From Promicromonospora sp. MEB111 (GTDB taxonomy: Bacteria; Actinomycetota; Actinomycetes; Actinomycetales; Cellulomonadaceae), in contig NZ_JARVSD010000019.1 of NCBI RefSeq assembly GCF_030209445.1, positions 84,684-148,683 of the forward strand: 64,000 nt of DNA. Direction: 5' to 3'. The notes beneath the pieces are model-generated. The model was not told the origin of the DNA, ran no database searches, and saw nothing but the letters and a program-made list of their open reading frames with translations. Shown piece after piece: positions 18,059 through 25,957 of the stretch. A program made the translations under genes and the position numbers. Position 1 is the first letter of the stretch; every line of letters starts with the position of its first letter.

Positions 18059-20977
18059 GTGGCCGGTTGGTCGGCGCAGGAGCAGCCGCACCGCGGCGAG
18101 GCGGCTCGGGGCCGGTTCGTCGGGCGCCGGGCCGAGCGCGCCCAGCTCCAGGAGGCCTGGGCGGCGGCGCGCGCCGGGTCGCGCCAGGTCAGGTTCGTGG
18201 GCGGCGAGCCGGGGGCCGGGAAGTCGCGCCTCCTGACCCAGCTCGCGGCCGAGCTGCCGCGTGACGGGGTGACGGTGCTCACCGGCGCGTGCCCGAGCAC
18301 GCTCGCGTCACCCTACGAGCCGTTCGTGGCCCCGGCCGCCGCGATGCGGGCGGCGATCGCCGACGGCGCGCTCCCGCTGGCCCGCCCGTCGCCCGACGAG
18401 CAGGCCGTGGCGGGCACGGTCGCGCTCCTGGGCACGGTCGTGGGCGAGCGTCCGGCAGGCCGCGCGTCCCGCCGCGACCTGCTCGACGCGGTCGTCACCT
18501 CGGTGCGTTCGGCGGCCGCCGTCGAGCCGCTCGTGCTGCTGCTCGACGACGTGCACTGGGCGGGCGAGACCGCCTGGGAGCTGCTCTCGTACCTCGTGGA
18601 GCAGACGGCGGACCTCCGGCTGCTTCTCGTGGCGACCCACCGCGTGACCGCGACCGACCGGACCGACCACCTCGTGAACCATGTGGCCCGCCTCTACCGG
18701 CTCGACGGTGTGCGCCGCGTCGACCTGCCGCCGCTCGCCGCGGCGGACGTCGAGGAGTATCTCCAGAAGGAGGCGAACGTGCCGGCCGCGCTGGCCCGGA
18801 CCGCCGCCGTGGACCTGCGCGAGCGCACCGGCGGCAACGCGTACTTCGTCCGCGAGCTCGTGCAGACCCTCGCGGCGGAGGGCCCCGCCGGGTTCGTGCA
18901 GCCGGGCGGGCGGATGCCGCCGTCGGTACAGGACGCGGTCGAGGCACGGCTGGGCGCGCTGGACGCCGAGGCGCGGGGGACGGTCGAGCGTGCGGCCGTC
19001 ATCGGCGACGTCGTGGACGTGGACCTGCTGGTCGCCGCGGGCGAGACCCAGCCCGAGGCGGCGCTCGGTCACCTCGACGCCGCGGTCGACGCCTACCTGC
19101 TCGAACCGGTCGACGACGCGCCGACCGCCGTCCGCTTCCGGCACGCCATCACGCGGGACGTCGTGCTCGGCGCGATGCCGTCCGCCCGCCGTACGGTCCT
19201 CCACCTGCGGGTCGCCCGCGCGCTCGAGGCGCGCGGCGGCCGGGGCGCCGCTCATGCGGCCCAGGTGGCCCACCACTTCGAGGCGGCCTATGTGCTGGGC
19301 CATCGCGCGGAGGCCGTGCGCTACCTGCGCCTCGCCGCCGTCCTGGCGGCGGAGGGCCTGGCGCACGACGAGGCCGCCGACCTCTACGAGCGCGCCGCGG
19401 CGATCGACGACGACAGGGCGCGGGCCGACGACGCCACCCTGCTCGCCTCCCGGGAGCGCATGCTGACCGGCGCGTTCGTACGGTCGCGGGCGCTCGCGGA
19501 GCCGGTCGCGGACGACGCGGCGTCCGCGCACAGGCTCCGGGCCGCCGTGCAGTACGAGGACGCCAACTGGCGGACCAACGTCGCCGGGGGCAGGTCGGTC
19601 GCGCTGCTGCGTGCCGCACTCGACTCGTCGGACGACCAGGACGAGGAGCTCCGGATCCGCGCGAAGGCGGGCCTGGGCCGCGCGCTCGCCTTCGACGGCG
19701 AGGACGAGCCGGGCCGTGTGCTGTTCGAGCGCTCGATCACGCGTGCCCGCGAGCTCGGGGGCGATGACCTGCTCGGGGATGTCCTGGTCGCCTCGCTCGT
19801 CCTCGGCAGCGCCGTCACCGACGCCGACGTCAAGCTCGGCCGTGCGATCGAGCTGTCCGAGCTCTGCCTGCGAACCCATGACCTCTTGCGCCTGGGCCCG
19901 GCGGCCTCGTACCGCACGCTGCTCGGCTACCAGCGCGGGGACACTGCTGTCGTCCGGGCAGGTCTCACCGACCTGCGCCTGGCGGTCGAGAGCACCCACC
20001 AGCGCTACTTCGGCTACCTCGCGGGCTGCGTGGACTTCTCGGACCACCTGGCCGCCGGACGCCTGGCACGAGCGGCCCAGGTGTCGGAGGCGCTGCTCGA
20101 GATCGGCCATGCCGTGGAGCTCGACGAGCACGTGGGCCCTGACGGCCAGTACGGCGTGCAGCAGTTCGTGCTCCGCCGGGAGCGGGGTGAGCTGGACGAG
20201 GTCCGCGGGCTCGTCAGCGGCGACGACGACTTCGGCGGACGGTGGGTGCCCGGCCTGCTCGCGCTCTACACCGAGCTCGGGATGCACGACGCCGCGCGCC
20301 GCGCGCTGTGGTGGCTGATCGAGTCCGGGACGGCCGAGTCGTCACCCGGTACCCGCGCGGGCGTCCTGGCGTTCCTGTCCGACGCGGCGGTCGCGCTCGG
20401 CGACCTGGAGGCGGCCCGGGTGGTGCGCACCGCGCTCGCACCCTACGCCGGGCTCAACATCATGTTCGGCTCGCTCGTCAGCGCGATGGGCAGCGCCGAC
20501 CGCTACCTGGGCTCCCTCGACGCCCTGCTGGGCACGGAGGGCTGGGAGGCGGAGTTCGCGCGGGCGGAGGCGATGGACCGCGCGATGGGAGCGCACCTGC
20601 ACGTGGCCCACACCCTGGCCGCGCACGTGGCGGCGCACCTCACGACGGGCGCGGACGGCTGCGACGTCGGGGCGCTCGCCGCCGAGGCGCGGCGCATCGC
20701 CACATCGGTGGGGTCACGACGGGTGCTCCGCATGCTCGACGCCGCGCTCGGGGAGCCCGTCGGCGTCCGGGCGCGGCGCGCCGACGGGCTCACCGAACGT
20801 GAGATCGAGGTGCTGCGGCTCGTGGCGCAGGGACTGAGCAACCGCGAGGTGGCGCGCTCGCTGGTCATCAGCGAGAACACGGCCGCCAACCACGTGCGCA
20901 GCATCCTGCTCAAGACGGGCTGCGAGAACCGGACCCGCGCCGCGCGGTACGCGGCGACCCAGGGCCTGCTCGACTGA
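18059..20977 (+). CDS. LuxR family ATP-binding (LAL) transcriptional regulator
   Basis: 972 aa. N-terminal AAA/STAND ATPase: GRFVGRRAERAQL, Walker A GGEPGAGKSRLL (about residues 46-57) and Walker B LVLLLDDVHWAGETAW. The centre (about 380-870) is helical and TPR-like. The C-terminus is a LuxR/GerE helix-turn-helix: LTEREIEVLRLVAQGLSNREVA then SENTAANHVRSILLKTG. Such large proteins are ligand- or nucleotide-responsive activators. Neighbours are a divergent secreted protein, and a DUF4242 gene downstream on the other strand. An 18-bp palindrome precedes the promoter. Confidence 0.92.
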   Translation: MAGWSAQEQPHRGEAARGRFVGRRAERAQLQEAWAAARAGSRQVRFVGGEPGAGKSRLLTQLAAELPRDGVTVLTGACPSTLASPYEPFVAPAAAMRAAIADGALPLARPSPDEQAVAGTVALLGTVVGERPAGRASRRDLLDAVVTSVRSAAAVEPLVLLLDDVHWAGETAWELLSYLVEQTADLRLLLVATHRVTATDRTDHLVNHVARLYRLDGVRRVDLPPLAAADVEEYLQKEANVPAALARTAAVDLRERTGGNAYFVRELVQTLAAEGPAGFVQPGGRMPPSVQDAVEARLGALDAEARGTVERAAVIGDVVDVDLLVAAGETQPEAALGHLDAAVDAYLLEPVDDAPTAVRFRHAITRDVVLGAMPSARRTVLHLRVARALEARGGRGAAHAAQVAHHFEAAYVLGHRAEAVRYLRLAAVLAAEGLAHDEAADLYERAAAIDDDRARADDATLLASRERMLTGAFVRSRALAEPVADDAASAHRLRAAVQYEDANWRTNVAGGRSVALLRAALDSSDDQDEELRIRAKAGLGRALAFDGEDEPGRVLFERSITRARELGGDDLLGDVLVASLVLGSAVTDADVKLGRAIELSELCLRTHDLLRLGPAASYRTLLGYQRGDTAVVRAGLTDLRLAVESTHQRYFGYLAGCVDFSDHLAAGRLARAAQVSEALLEIGHAVELDEHVGPDGQYGVQQFVLRRERGELDEVRGLVSGDDDFGGRWVPGLLALYTELGMHDAARRALWWLIESGTAESSPGTRAGVLAFLSDAAVALGDLEAARVVRTALAPYAGLNIMFGSLVSAMGSADRYLGSLDALLGTEGWEAEFARAEAMDRAMGAHLHVAHTLAAHVAAHLTTGADGCDVGALAAEARRIATSVGSRRVLRMLDAALGEPVGVRARRADGLTEREIEVLRLVAQGLSNREVARSLVISENTAANHVRSILLKTGCENRTRAARYAATQGLLD

Positions 20978-20985
20978 CACGGAGG

Positions 20986-21009
20986 ATGTCCGACGGCCGG
21001 GACCGTCGG
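20986..21009. terminator. Hairpin between converging LAL and DUF4242 genes
   Basis: GTCCGACGG (20986-20994) pairs perfectly with CCGTCGGAC (21001-21009), 6-nt loop. It fits a bidirectional terminator in the 44-bp gap. Confidence 0.5.
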
Positions 21010-21021
21010 ACGGTCGAGCCC

Positions 21022-21294
21022 TCAGACGACCGGTTCGAGCGCACCGGACGGCAGGATCCGCCCGGCGACCTCGACCACCCGGTCCGCGGGGATCCCTGCC
21101 ACCGCGGCGGCGCTCAGGATCAGCTCGGCGGTCGGCGCCTCGTAGAGGCAGTACGACTTGCGATGGTCGAGCGAGAGGAACGAGTACAGCCAGCGCACCC
21201 CCTCGTTGGCGTTGATCTCGTTGAGCTTGTCGAAGGCGCCCAGGTAGGGCTCGACGCGTTCCGCGTAGGTACGCTCGATGACATAGAGCGGCAC
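21022..21294 (-). CDS. DUF4242 (SCO4226-like) protein
   Basis: 90 aa from GTG 21294 with AAGGAGG 8 nt upstream. The family signature GVRWLYSFLSLDHRKSYCLYEAP is present, in a ferredoxin-like fold, followed by AAAVAGIPADRVVEVAG. The Streptomyces homologue SCO4226 binds nickel; a metal or small-ligand role here is inference. It is followed on the same strand, 23 bp later start-to-stop, by the DUF1906 gene whose start lies upstream, so the order is DUF1906 then DUF4242 in one transcript. Confidence 0.85.
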   Translation of the reverse strand: MPLYVIERTYAERVEPYLGAFDKLNEINANEGVRWLYSFLSLDHRKSYCLYEAPTAELILSAAAVAGIPADRVVEVAGRILPSGALEPVV

Positions 21295-21317
21295 GATGGA
21301 CCTCCTTCAGCCCGGTC

Positions 21318-22646
21318 TCACGGACAGCGCGGCACCGGAGCGCTCCACGTGGTGTTCGACCGGTTCGAGACGTAGTAGTCGCTGACCCAGCGGTTGCCGT
21401 ACAGCTTGTTCCACACCGAGGTGGTGCCCACTCGGCTCCCCGTCGCCTGGCACATCACGGGGGCCAGGGCGCCGCGGCGCAGCGGGCTGCCGGTGGTCGG
21501 GAACGACGCCCCCGGGCCGGTGCGCGCGTTGAGCGAGTCGACGGTCACCTGCCCCGGGTAGAGGCACCGCGGCAGCCCCGAGGAGAACCCGGTGTTCGAC
21601 GGCGTCGAGACGTAGTAGTCGCTCGCCCACGCCCCGTTGGTCAGCCGGTCCCACACCGACGTCGTGCCGACCGTCTGCCCGGTGGCCTGGCACACCACGA
21701 ACAGCGTGGCACCCGGCTGGTAGGTACGGACGGCGGGGTAGGACGTCGCCGGGCCGCTGCGGACGTTCAGCGACTCCGTGCTCGTCACCCGGTAGGTGCG
21801 CGCGACCGTGGCGACGGGCGCCTTGACGTTGTCGGAGTCGATGGCCATCGTCACCCCGCCCCAGGGCTCGGTGTGGTCGCCCTGGTACTGCTTGGCGCGC
21901 TGGTAGTTCGACCAGTGCGCGTTCGGCGCCGTCGGCCAGTCGGTCAGCGAGGGGTCGCCGTCCCAGCGGGCCATCCAGACGGCGTCCGGGCGGGCGTACG
22001 TGGTCCAGTTGTAGGCGTCGGAGAGGTCGCGGATCCCCGAGTCCTGGTGCGCGTACACGCCCGCCAGGTACCCCGAGGCGTGCACCGTCTTGGTCCACGC
22101 CGAGACGTACCGGTGCACCGCCGTCCGGCAGCTCGCGTCGGCCCGGTCGTAGTGCTCGACGTCCGCGTACAAGCCGCTGCCCGGCCGCACGCCCAGGGCC
22201 GCGGCCCGCGTGACGGCGTCCGCGCCGTCCGAGTTTCCCCGGGCCGTGGCATCGGCCGCGGTGTAGCGGTTCGGCTTGCTGCTGCCGAACTTACAGAACG
22301 GCTGGTAGCCGAAGTAGGTGGGGAGCAGCTTCCACCCGCCCACGACGGCGTCGCGCACCCACGTCCGGGTCAGATTCGGCTGGGCGCAGCCGCGGTTGTT
22401 GCCGCCGAAGTAGATGTTCACCACCTTGTACGGCGACATGCCCTGCCACGCCGCCAGCTTCGCGAGCGTCGGCGCTTCGCAGGTGTCGAAGCCGAGGCCG
22501 TCGGCCCGGGTCATGGTCGATCCGGACGTGAAGTACACCGGGGTCTCCGGCTCGGCGGCGGCAGGGAGGGCGAGTCCGCCGAGCAGCACGGCCAGGCTGC
22601 CGCCGAACGCCGCCAGGCTCCTGAGGATGGTGCGGATGGCGGACAT
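21318..22646 (-). CDS. Secreted DUF1906 (Rv2525c-like) protein with two SH3b repeats
   Basis: 442 aa from ATG 22646, preceded by GGAGG. Sec signal with hydrophobic core SLAAFGGSLAVLLGGLAL and cleavage near PAAAEP. Residues about 35-280 are a glycoside-hydrolase-like TIM barrel of the DUF1906 type: GFDTCEAPTLAKLAAW, VNIYFGGNNRGC, LPTYFGYQ, GLYADVEHYD and AVWMARWDG. The acidic DVEHYD resembles the catalytic region of related GH25-like folds. Two bacterial SH3 repeats follow (TESLNVRSGPATSYP, DSLNARTGPGASFP), which usually bind cell wall. Probably acts on or at peptidoglycan outside the cell. Confidence 0.87.
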   Translation of the reverse strand: MSAIRTILRSLAAFGGSLAVLLGGLALPAAAEPETPVYFTSGSTMTRADGLGFDTCEAPTLAKLAAWQGMSPYKVVNIYFGGNNRGCAQPNLTRTWVRDAVVGGWKLLPTYFGYQPFCKFGSSKPNRYTAADATARGNSDGADAVTRAAALGVRPGSGLYADVEHYDRADASCRTAVHRYVSAWTKTVHASGYLAGVYAHQDSGIRDLSDAYNWTTYARPDAVWMARWDGDPSLTDWPTAPNAHWSNYQRAKQYQGDHTEPWGGVTMAIDSDNVKAPVATVARTYRVTSTESLNVRSGPATSYPAVRTYQPGATLFVVCQATGQTVGTTSVWDRLTNGAWASDYYVSTPSNTGFSSGLPRCLYPGQVTVDSLNARTGPGASFPTTGSPLRRGALAPVMCQATGSRVGTTSVWNKLYGNRWVSDYYVSNRSNTTWSAPVPRCP

Positions 22647-22746
22647 GGGGAACCTCCGTGGACGGGCCCCCTCACCTACCTCGGAGTGTCCGTCTCCCGA
22701 GGTCGCGGCGGCAGGGTCTTTGGTCCCGACCCTGCGGGCCCGCGGG

Positions 22747-22752
22747 TAGGGT
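22747..22752 (+). promoter_or_regulatory. -10-like element of the SRPBCC gene (leaderless)
   Basis: TAGGGT, 6 nt, ATG 22759; no Shine-Dalgarno. Confidence 0.5.
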
Positions 22753-22758
22753 CCGGGC

Positions 22759-23259
22759 ATGGCTGGTTCGAGCGAGGCGGGTCCGGGCGCCGTTGGTTCG
22801 GGGGACGCCGGTTCGGGCGGCGTCGGCCCCCGGCGCTACCGGGACGTGCGCGCCGCGACGGTCGGCGCCCCGCCCGAGGTGGTGTGGCGCGCCGTCCTGG
22901 ACCAGGTCGAGGTGCTCGGGCGGCCCGCCTGGTACGTGCGCCTGATCGGCTGCCGCGACCGGCGGCCCGAGGGGCCGCGCCCGCTCACGGCGGGTTCCGT
23001 GGTGCCGGGCTTCCGGGTCCGGGCGGCGGACGCGCCGGGTCGGCTCGTGCTCGACGGCGTCCACCGGTTCTCGGTCTACACCCTCACCTTCCGGCTCGTG
23101 CCCGACGACGCCGGCACGCGGGTCGAGGCGCACACCGACGCGACCTTCCCGGGCGTGCTCGGTGCGGTCTACCGCCTGCTGGTCATCGACTCCGGCTTCC
23201 ACAAGATCGCGACCCGGAGCATCGTGACGCGCGTCCGGCGCCGGGTGCTGGCGGCCTGA
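22759..23259 (+). CDS. SRPBCC-fold protein
   Basis: 166 aa. The first 25 residues are G/S/A repeats (GSSEAGPGAVGSGDAGSGG), probably disordered. The remainder follows the START/SRPBCC pattern: VGAPPEVVWRAVLDQVEVLG (first helix after strand 1), PGFRVRAADAPGRLVLDG, HRFSVYTLTFRLVPDDAGTRVEAHTDATFPG, then a long C-terminal helix. Family members bind hydrophobic ligands or act as polyketide cyclase-like enzymes. No partner gene is obvious. Confidence 0.7.
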   Translation: MAGSSEAGPGAVGSGDAGSGGVGPRRYRDVRAATVGAPPEVVWRAVLDQVEVLGRPAWYVRLIGCRDRRPEGPRPLTAGSVVPGFRVRAADAPGRLVLDGVHRFSVYTLTFRLVPDDAGTRVEAHTDATFPGVLGAVYRLLVIDSGFHKIATRSIVTRVRRRVLAA

Positions 23260-23332
23260 GCAGCCCGGGTTCACCTCGTCGTGGGGCAGGGTTCACGAAA
23301 ACGAATGTGTCGGCCCCTCGTCGTGCGCAAGG

Positions 23333-24517
23333 ATGACGGGCGTGGACCCGCGAGCTGACGCTGCTGCCCTGGTGGCCGACCGTTACCCCGAGGCGCGCTG
23401 GGCGCTGCTCGCGGGCAGCGTGCTCGACCCCGGCTCCCGCACGGCGGGCTCCGACCTGGACATCGTGGTGTGCCTGCCGGACGACGCCGTCGGGCACCGC
23501 GACGCGCTGCGCTGGCGGGGCTGGCCGGTCGAGCTGTTCGTGAACACCGAGGCGGGGCACCGCTGGTTCATCGCCAAGGAGACGGCCCGGAGACGGCCCA
23601 CGCTGGCGCGCATGATCGCCACGGGGGTGCTCGTGGCGGGCCCCGCCGGGGCGGTCGACGGTCTGCAGGCCGAGTGTCGCGCCCTGCTGGACGCCGGCCC
23701 CGGTCCGGCGTCGGACACCGCGCTGGAGGACGCCCGGTACGGCGTCACGGACCTGCTGGACGACCTCGCGTACGCGCGGGACGGCGGCGAGGCGGACGTG
23801 GTGCGGTCCGTGCTGTGGGAGCGGGTCGGGCACCTCGCGCTGGCCGCGGCCGGGCGGTGGGACGGCGGCGGCAAGTGGCTGCTGCGCGAGCTGCGCACCT
23901 GGGACCTGGGCTATGCCGCCCGCTGGGTGGCCGCCCGGCACGACGACCAGGCCATGGTCGACGTCGCCCGCGCCACCCTGGACGCGGCCGGCGGACCGCT
24001 CTTCGAGGGGTACCTGCGCCAGGCGCCCGTCGTCGACGAGCCGCAGGCGGTCCGCACCGTCCCGCCGGTGGTGGTGCGCCGCTCGGCCCGCGCGATCCTG
24101 CTCGACGCCGCCGGTCGCCTCGTGCTGATCAAGCGGACCGTGCGGGGCCGGGCGCCGTACTGGGTGACGCCCGGCGGCGGCGTCGAACCCGAGGACGCCT
24201 CCGTCGAGCACGCGCTGCGCCGCGAGCTGATGGAGGAGCTGGGCGCCACGGCGGACGTCGTCCGGCAGGTGTTCCTGACCTCCCGGCCCAAGGACGCGGG
24301 CGTCGCGGTGCACCACTACTTCCTCGCGCGCGTGACCTCCATGGACCTGGCACTGCGGTCCGGCCCGGAGTTCCAGGAGCCGACGCGCGGCACCTACGAC
24401 GTCGAGCACGTGGACCTGCGCGACGAGAAGGCGCTCGCGGACGTCGACCTGGTGCCCACCGCGCTCAAGGCGTTCATCCGGACCAACCGGCACGCGCTGC
24501 TCGCGGAGGCGCCGTGA
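23333..24517 (+). CDS. Nucleotidyltransferase-NUDIX fusion protein
   Basis: 394 aa. Residues about 1-100 are a minimal polymerase-beta-type nucleotidyltransferase: LLAGSVLDPGSRTAGSDLDIVV gives the GS...DxD metal-binding pattern, and VELFVNTE the next acidic strand. Residues about 110-225 are helical. Residues about 240-385 are a NUDIX hydrolase with box GGGVEPEDASVEHALRRELMEELG split as G-x5-E-x7-REL-x-EE-x-G. Start ATG 23333 is used; GTG 23342 with AAGGA upstream is an alternative. Both domains handle nucleotides, so it may make and break nucleotidylated products. It ends in a 20-bp duplication at the junction with the kinase gene. Confidence 0.85.
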   Translation: MTGVDPRADAAALVADRYPEARWALLAGSVLDPGSRTAGSDLDIVVCLPDDAVGHRDALRWRGWPVELFVNTEAGHRWFIAKETARRRPTLARMIATGVLVAGPAGAVDGLQAECRALLDAGPGPASDTALEDARYGVTDLLDDLAYARDGGEADVVRSVLWERVGHLALAAAGRWDGGGKWLLRELRTWDLGYAARWVAARHDDQAMVDVARATLDAAGGPLFEGYLRQAPVVDEPQAVRTVPPVVVRRSARAILLDAAGRLVLIKRTVRGRAPYWVTPGGGVEPEDASVEHALRRELMEELGATADVVRQVFLTSRPKDAGVAVHHYFLARVTSMDLALRSGPEFQEPTRGTYDVEHVDLRDEKALADVDLVPTALKAFIRTNRHALLAEAP

Positions 24518-24537
24518 CCCTCGCGGAGGCGCCGTGA
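24500..24537 (+). repeat. Tandem 18-bp repeat (20-bp period) at a gene junction
   Basis: CTCGCGGAGGCGCCGTGA occurs at 24500-24517 and 24520-24537. The first copy holds the stop of the fusion gene, the second the GTG start of the kinase gene (GTGA). Each copy is a potential 4-nt stop/start overlap. From the first GTG (24514) an 8-codon frame, VTLAEAP then stop, runs into the real start. Confidence 0.9.
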
Positions 24538-25430
24538 TCGAGGTCCCCGCGACCTTCCTCGCGATGCCGCGCTGGTGGACCGCGACGGCCGCCGAGGAAC
24601 AGTGGCTGGCCGATCTGCCGCGCCTGGTGGACGCCCGGTGCCGGCGCTGGGACCTGACGGTCGACGGCCCGCCCCTGCACGGGTCGAACGCGCTGGTCGT
24701 CCCCGTGCGCCGGGCCGGGTCGCCCGCCGCGCTCCGCCTGACACCTCCGGACGACGACACCGCCGCGCTCTCGACGGCGCTGGAGTTCTGGCGCGGCCAC
24801 GGCGTGGTGGGGGAGCTCGAGGCGGACCCCGCGGCCGGGGTGCTCCTGCTGGAACGGCTCGACCCGCACCGCTCGCTCGCGCGCCAGCCCCTGGACGTCG
24901 CGTTCGCCGAGATCGGCCGGATCGCTCGGTGCCTCGCGATCCCCGCCGGCGACGACGTCGCGGCCGGCGTCGGCCGCGTGGCGGACGACGTGGCCCGGCT
25001 GACCCCGCGCCTGCGCCCCGCCTGGGAGCACCTGGGCCGGCCGTTCGACCCGGGCGTGCTGGACCTCGCGGCCGACGCCGCGGCCGTGATCCTCGCCGGC
25101 GACCGGGATCCGGTGGCGGTGAACACCGACCTGCACTTCGACCAGGTGCTGCGGGACCGGGACGGCCGGTGGTGCGTGGTCGACCCCGTGCTGAGGCGGG
25201 GCGACGCGGAGCGGACGGCGGTGAACGTGCTCTGGCACCGGGTCGACGAGATGACCGACCGGGAGATCCCCGGCTGGTTCGACGTGCTGGTCGAGGCCGC
25301 GCGGCTCGACGTCGAGCTGGCCCGGGCGTGGGCGCTGTGGCGGGTCACCGACTACTGGGTCTGGGGTCTGGACAACGGCCTCACCGAGGACCCGCCCCGG
25401 TGCGCCCGGCTCGTCGCCGCCCTGGGCTGA
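24534..25430 (+). CDS. APH family phosphotransferase (APH(6)/hydroxyurea kinase-like)
   Basis: 298 aa. Protein-kinase-like small-molecule kinase: ATP-binding lobe with NALVVPVRRAGSPAALRL, hinge region LLLERLDPHRSL, catalytic loop VNTDLHFDQVLRDRDGRW with the aspartate base in TDLH (the family usually has HGDLH), and metal-binding VVDPVLRRGD. The layout fits Pfam 'aminoglycoside/hydroxyurea antibiotic resistance kinase'. A resistance role cannot be claimed; most chromosomal homologues phosphorylate unknown metabolites. GTG start sits in the second copy of the junction repeat, close behind the NUDIX fusion. Confidence 0.82.
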   Translation: MIEVPATFLAMPRWWTATAAEEQWLADLPRLVDARCRRWDLTVDGPPLHGSNALVVPVRRAGSPAALRLTPPDDDTAALSTALEFWRGHGVVGELEADPAAGVLLLERLDPHRSLARQPLDVAFAEIGRIARCLAIPAGDDVAAGVGRVADDVARLTPRLRPAWEHLGRPFDPGVLDLAADAAAVILAGDRDPVAVNTDLHFDQVLRDRDGRWCVVDPVLRRGDAERTAVNVLWHRVDEMTDREIPGWFDVLVEAARLDVELARAWALWRVTDYWVWGLDNGLTEDPPRCARLVAALG

Positions 25431-25552
25431 CCGCGCCGCGTGTCGCGCCGACGGCGTCCCGAGCTGCGTTCGCGACCTGCTGACGCGTGGCCCAGGATGG
25501 TGGCGACAGGCACCGGCGACGAGAGCCGGCGCCGCGAGCACCGGAGGACGTC

Positions 25553-25870
25553 GTGGGCTCCACCAAGTCGGGCGGCAGCACCAAGCACCGCGGGGGCGGC
25601 CTGAAGCGGCTCGTCACGATCGTGACCATCGGCCTGGCGGTCGTGGCAGTGATCAAGGAGCTGCGCCTTCCGGAGGAAGAACGCACGTGGAACGGCAAGG
25701 TCGCGGCCGTGGTGCCGTACGACTTCCGGTTCCCGACGCTGGAGCGCGCCAAGGAACGGCTGTGGGACCCGGACGCGGAGCACGTCATCGGGCCGCGCGT
25801 CTTCGGCGTCGGCTGGGCGGTCAACGTGGGCCGCGTCGTCGCGCTGGTCCGGGAGAAGCTCGGCGTCTGA
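25553..25870 (+). CDS. DUF5808-like membrane-anchored small protein
   Basis: 105 aa from GTG 25553, with GGAGG 5 nt upstream. One membrane helix near the N-terminus (RLVTIVTIGLAVVAVIKEL, about residues 18-36) after a Gly/Ser/Lys-rich cytoplasmic start. The rest reads RTWNGKVAAVVPYDFRFP then ERLWDPDAEHVIGPRVFGVGW, ending in VNVGRVVALVREKLG. The pattern D-P-(x)-(R/H)-(x)-P-R-x-x-G-x-G-W is like DUF5808 of actinobacterial proteins. Function unknown. Confidence 0.75.
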   Translation: MGSTKSGGSTKHRGGGLKRLVTIVTIGLAVVAVIKELRLPEEERTWNGKVAAVVPYDFRFPTLERAKERLWDPDAEHVIGPRVFGVGWAVNVGRVVALVREKLGV

Positions 25871-25957
25871 GTTGCTCGGCGGCTGCCCGGCAGGCGGCGT
25901 TCCGACCGCCGGCTGCGGCGCTGACCTCCCCGTCCGGCGAGGGTTCCGGCACAGACC

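Noticed and set aside
24534..25430. Antibiotic resistance gene (APH-type kinase)
   Set aside because: It has family motifs but no mobile context and no close resistance signature. Chromosomal homologues of unknown substrate are common.
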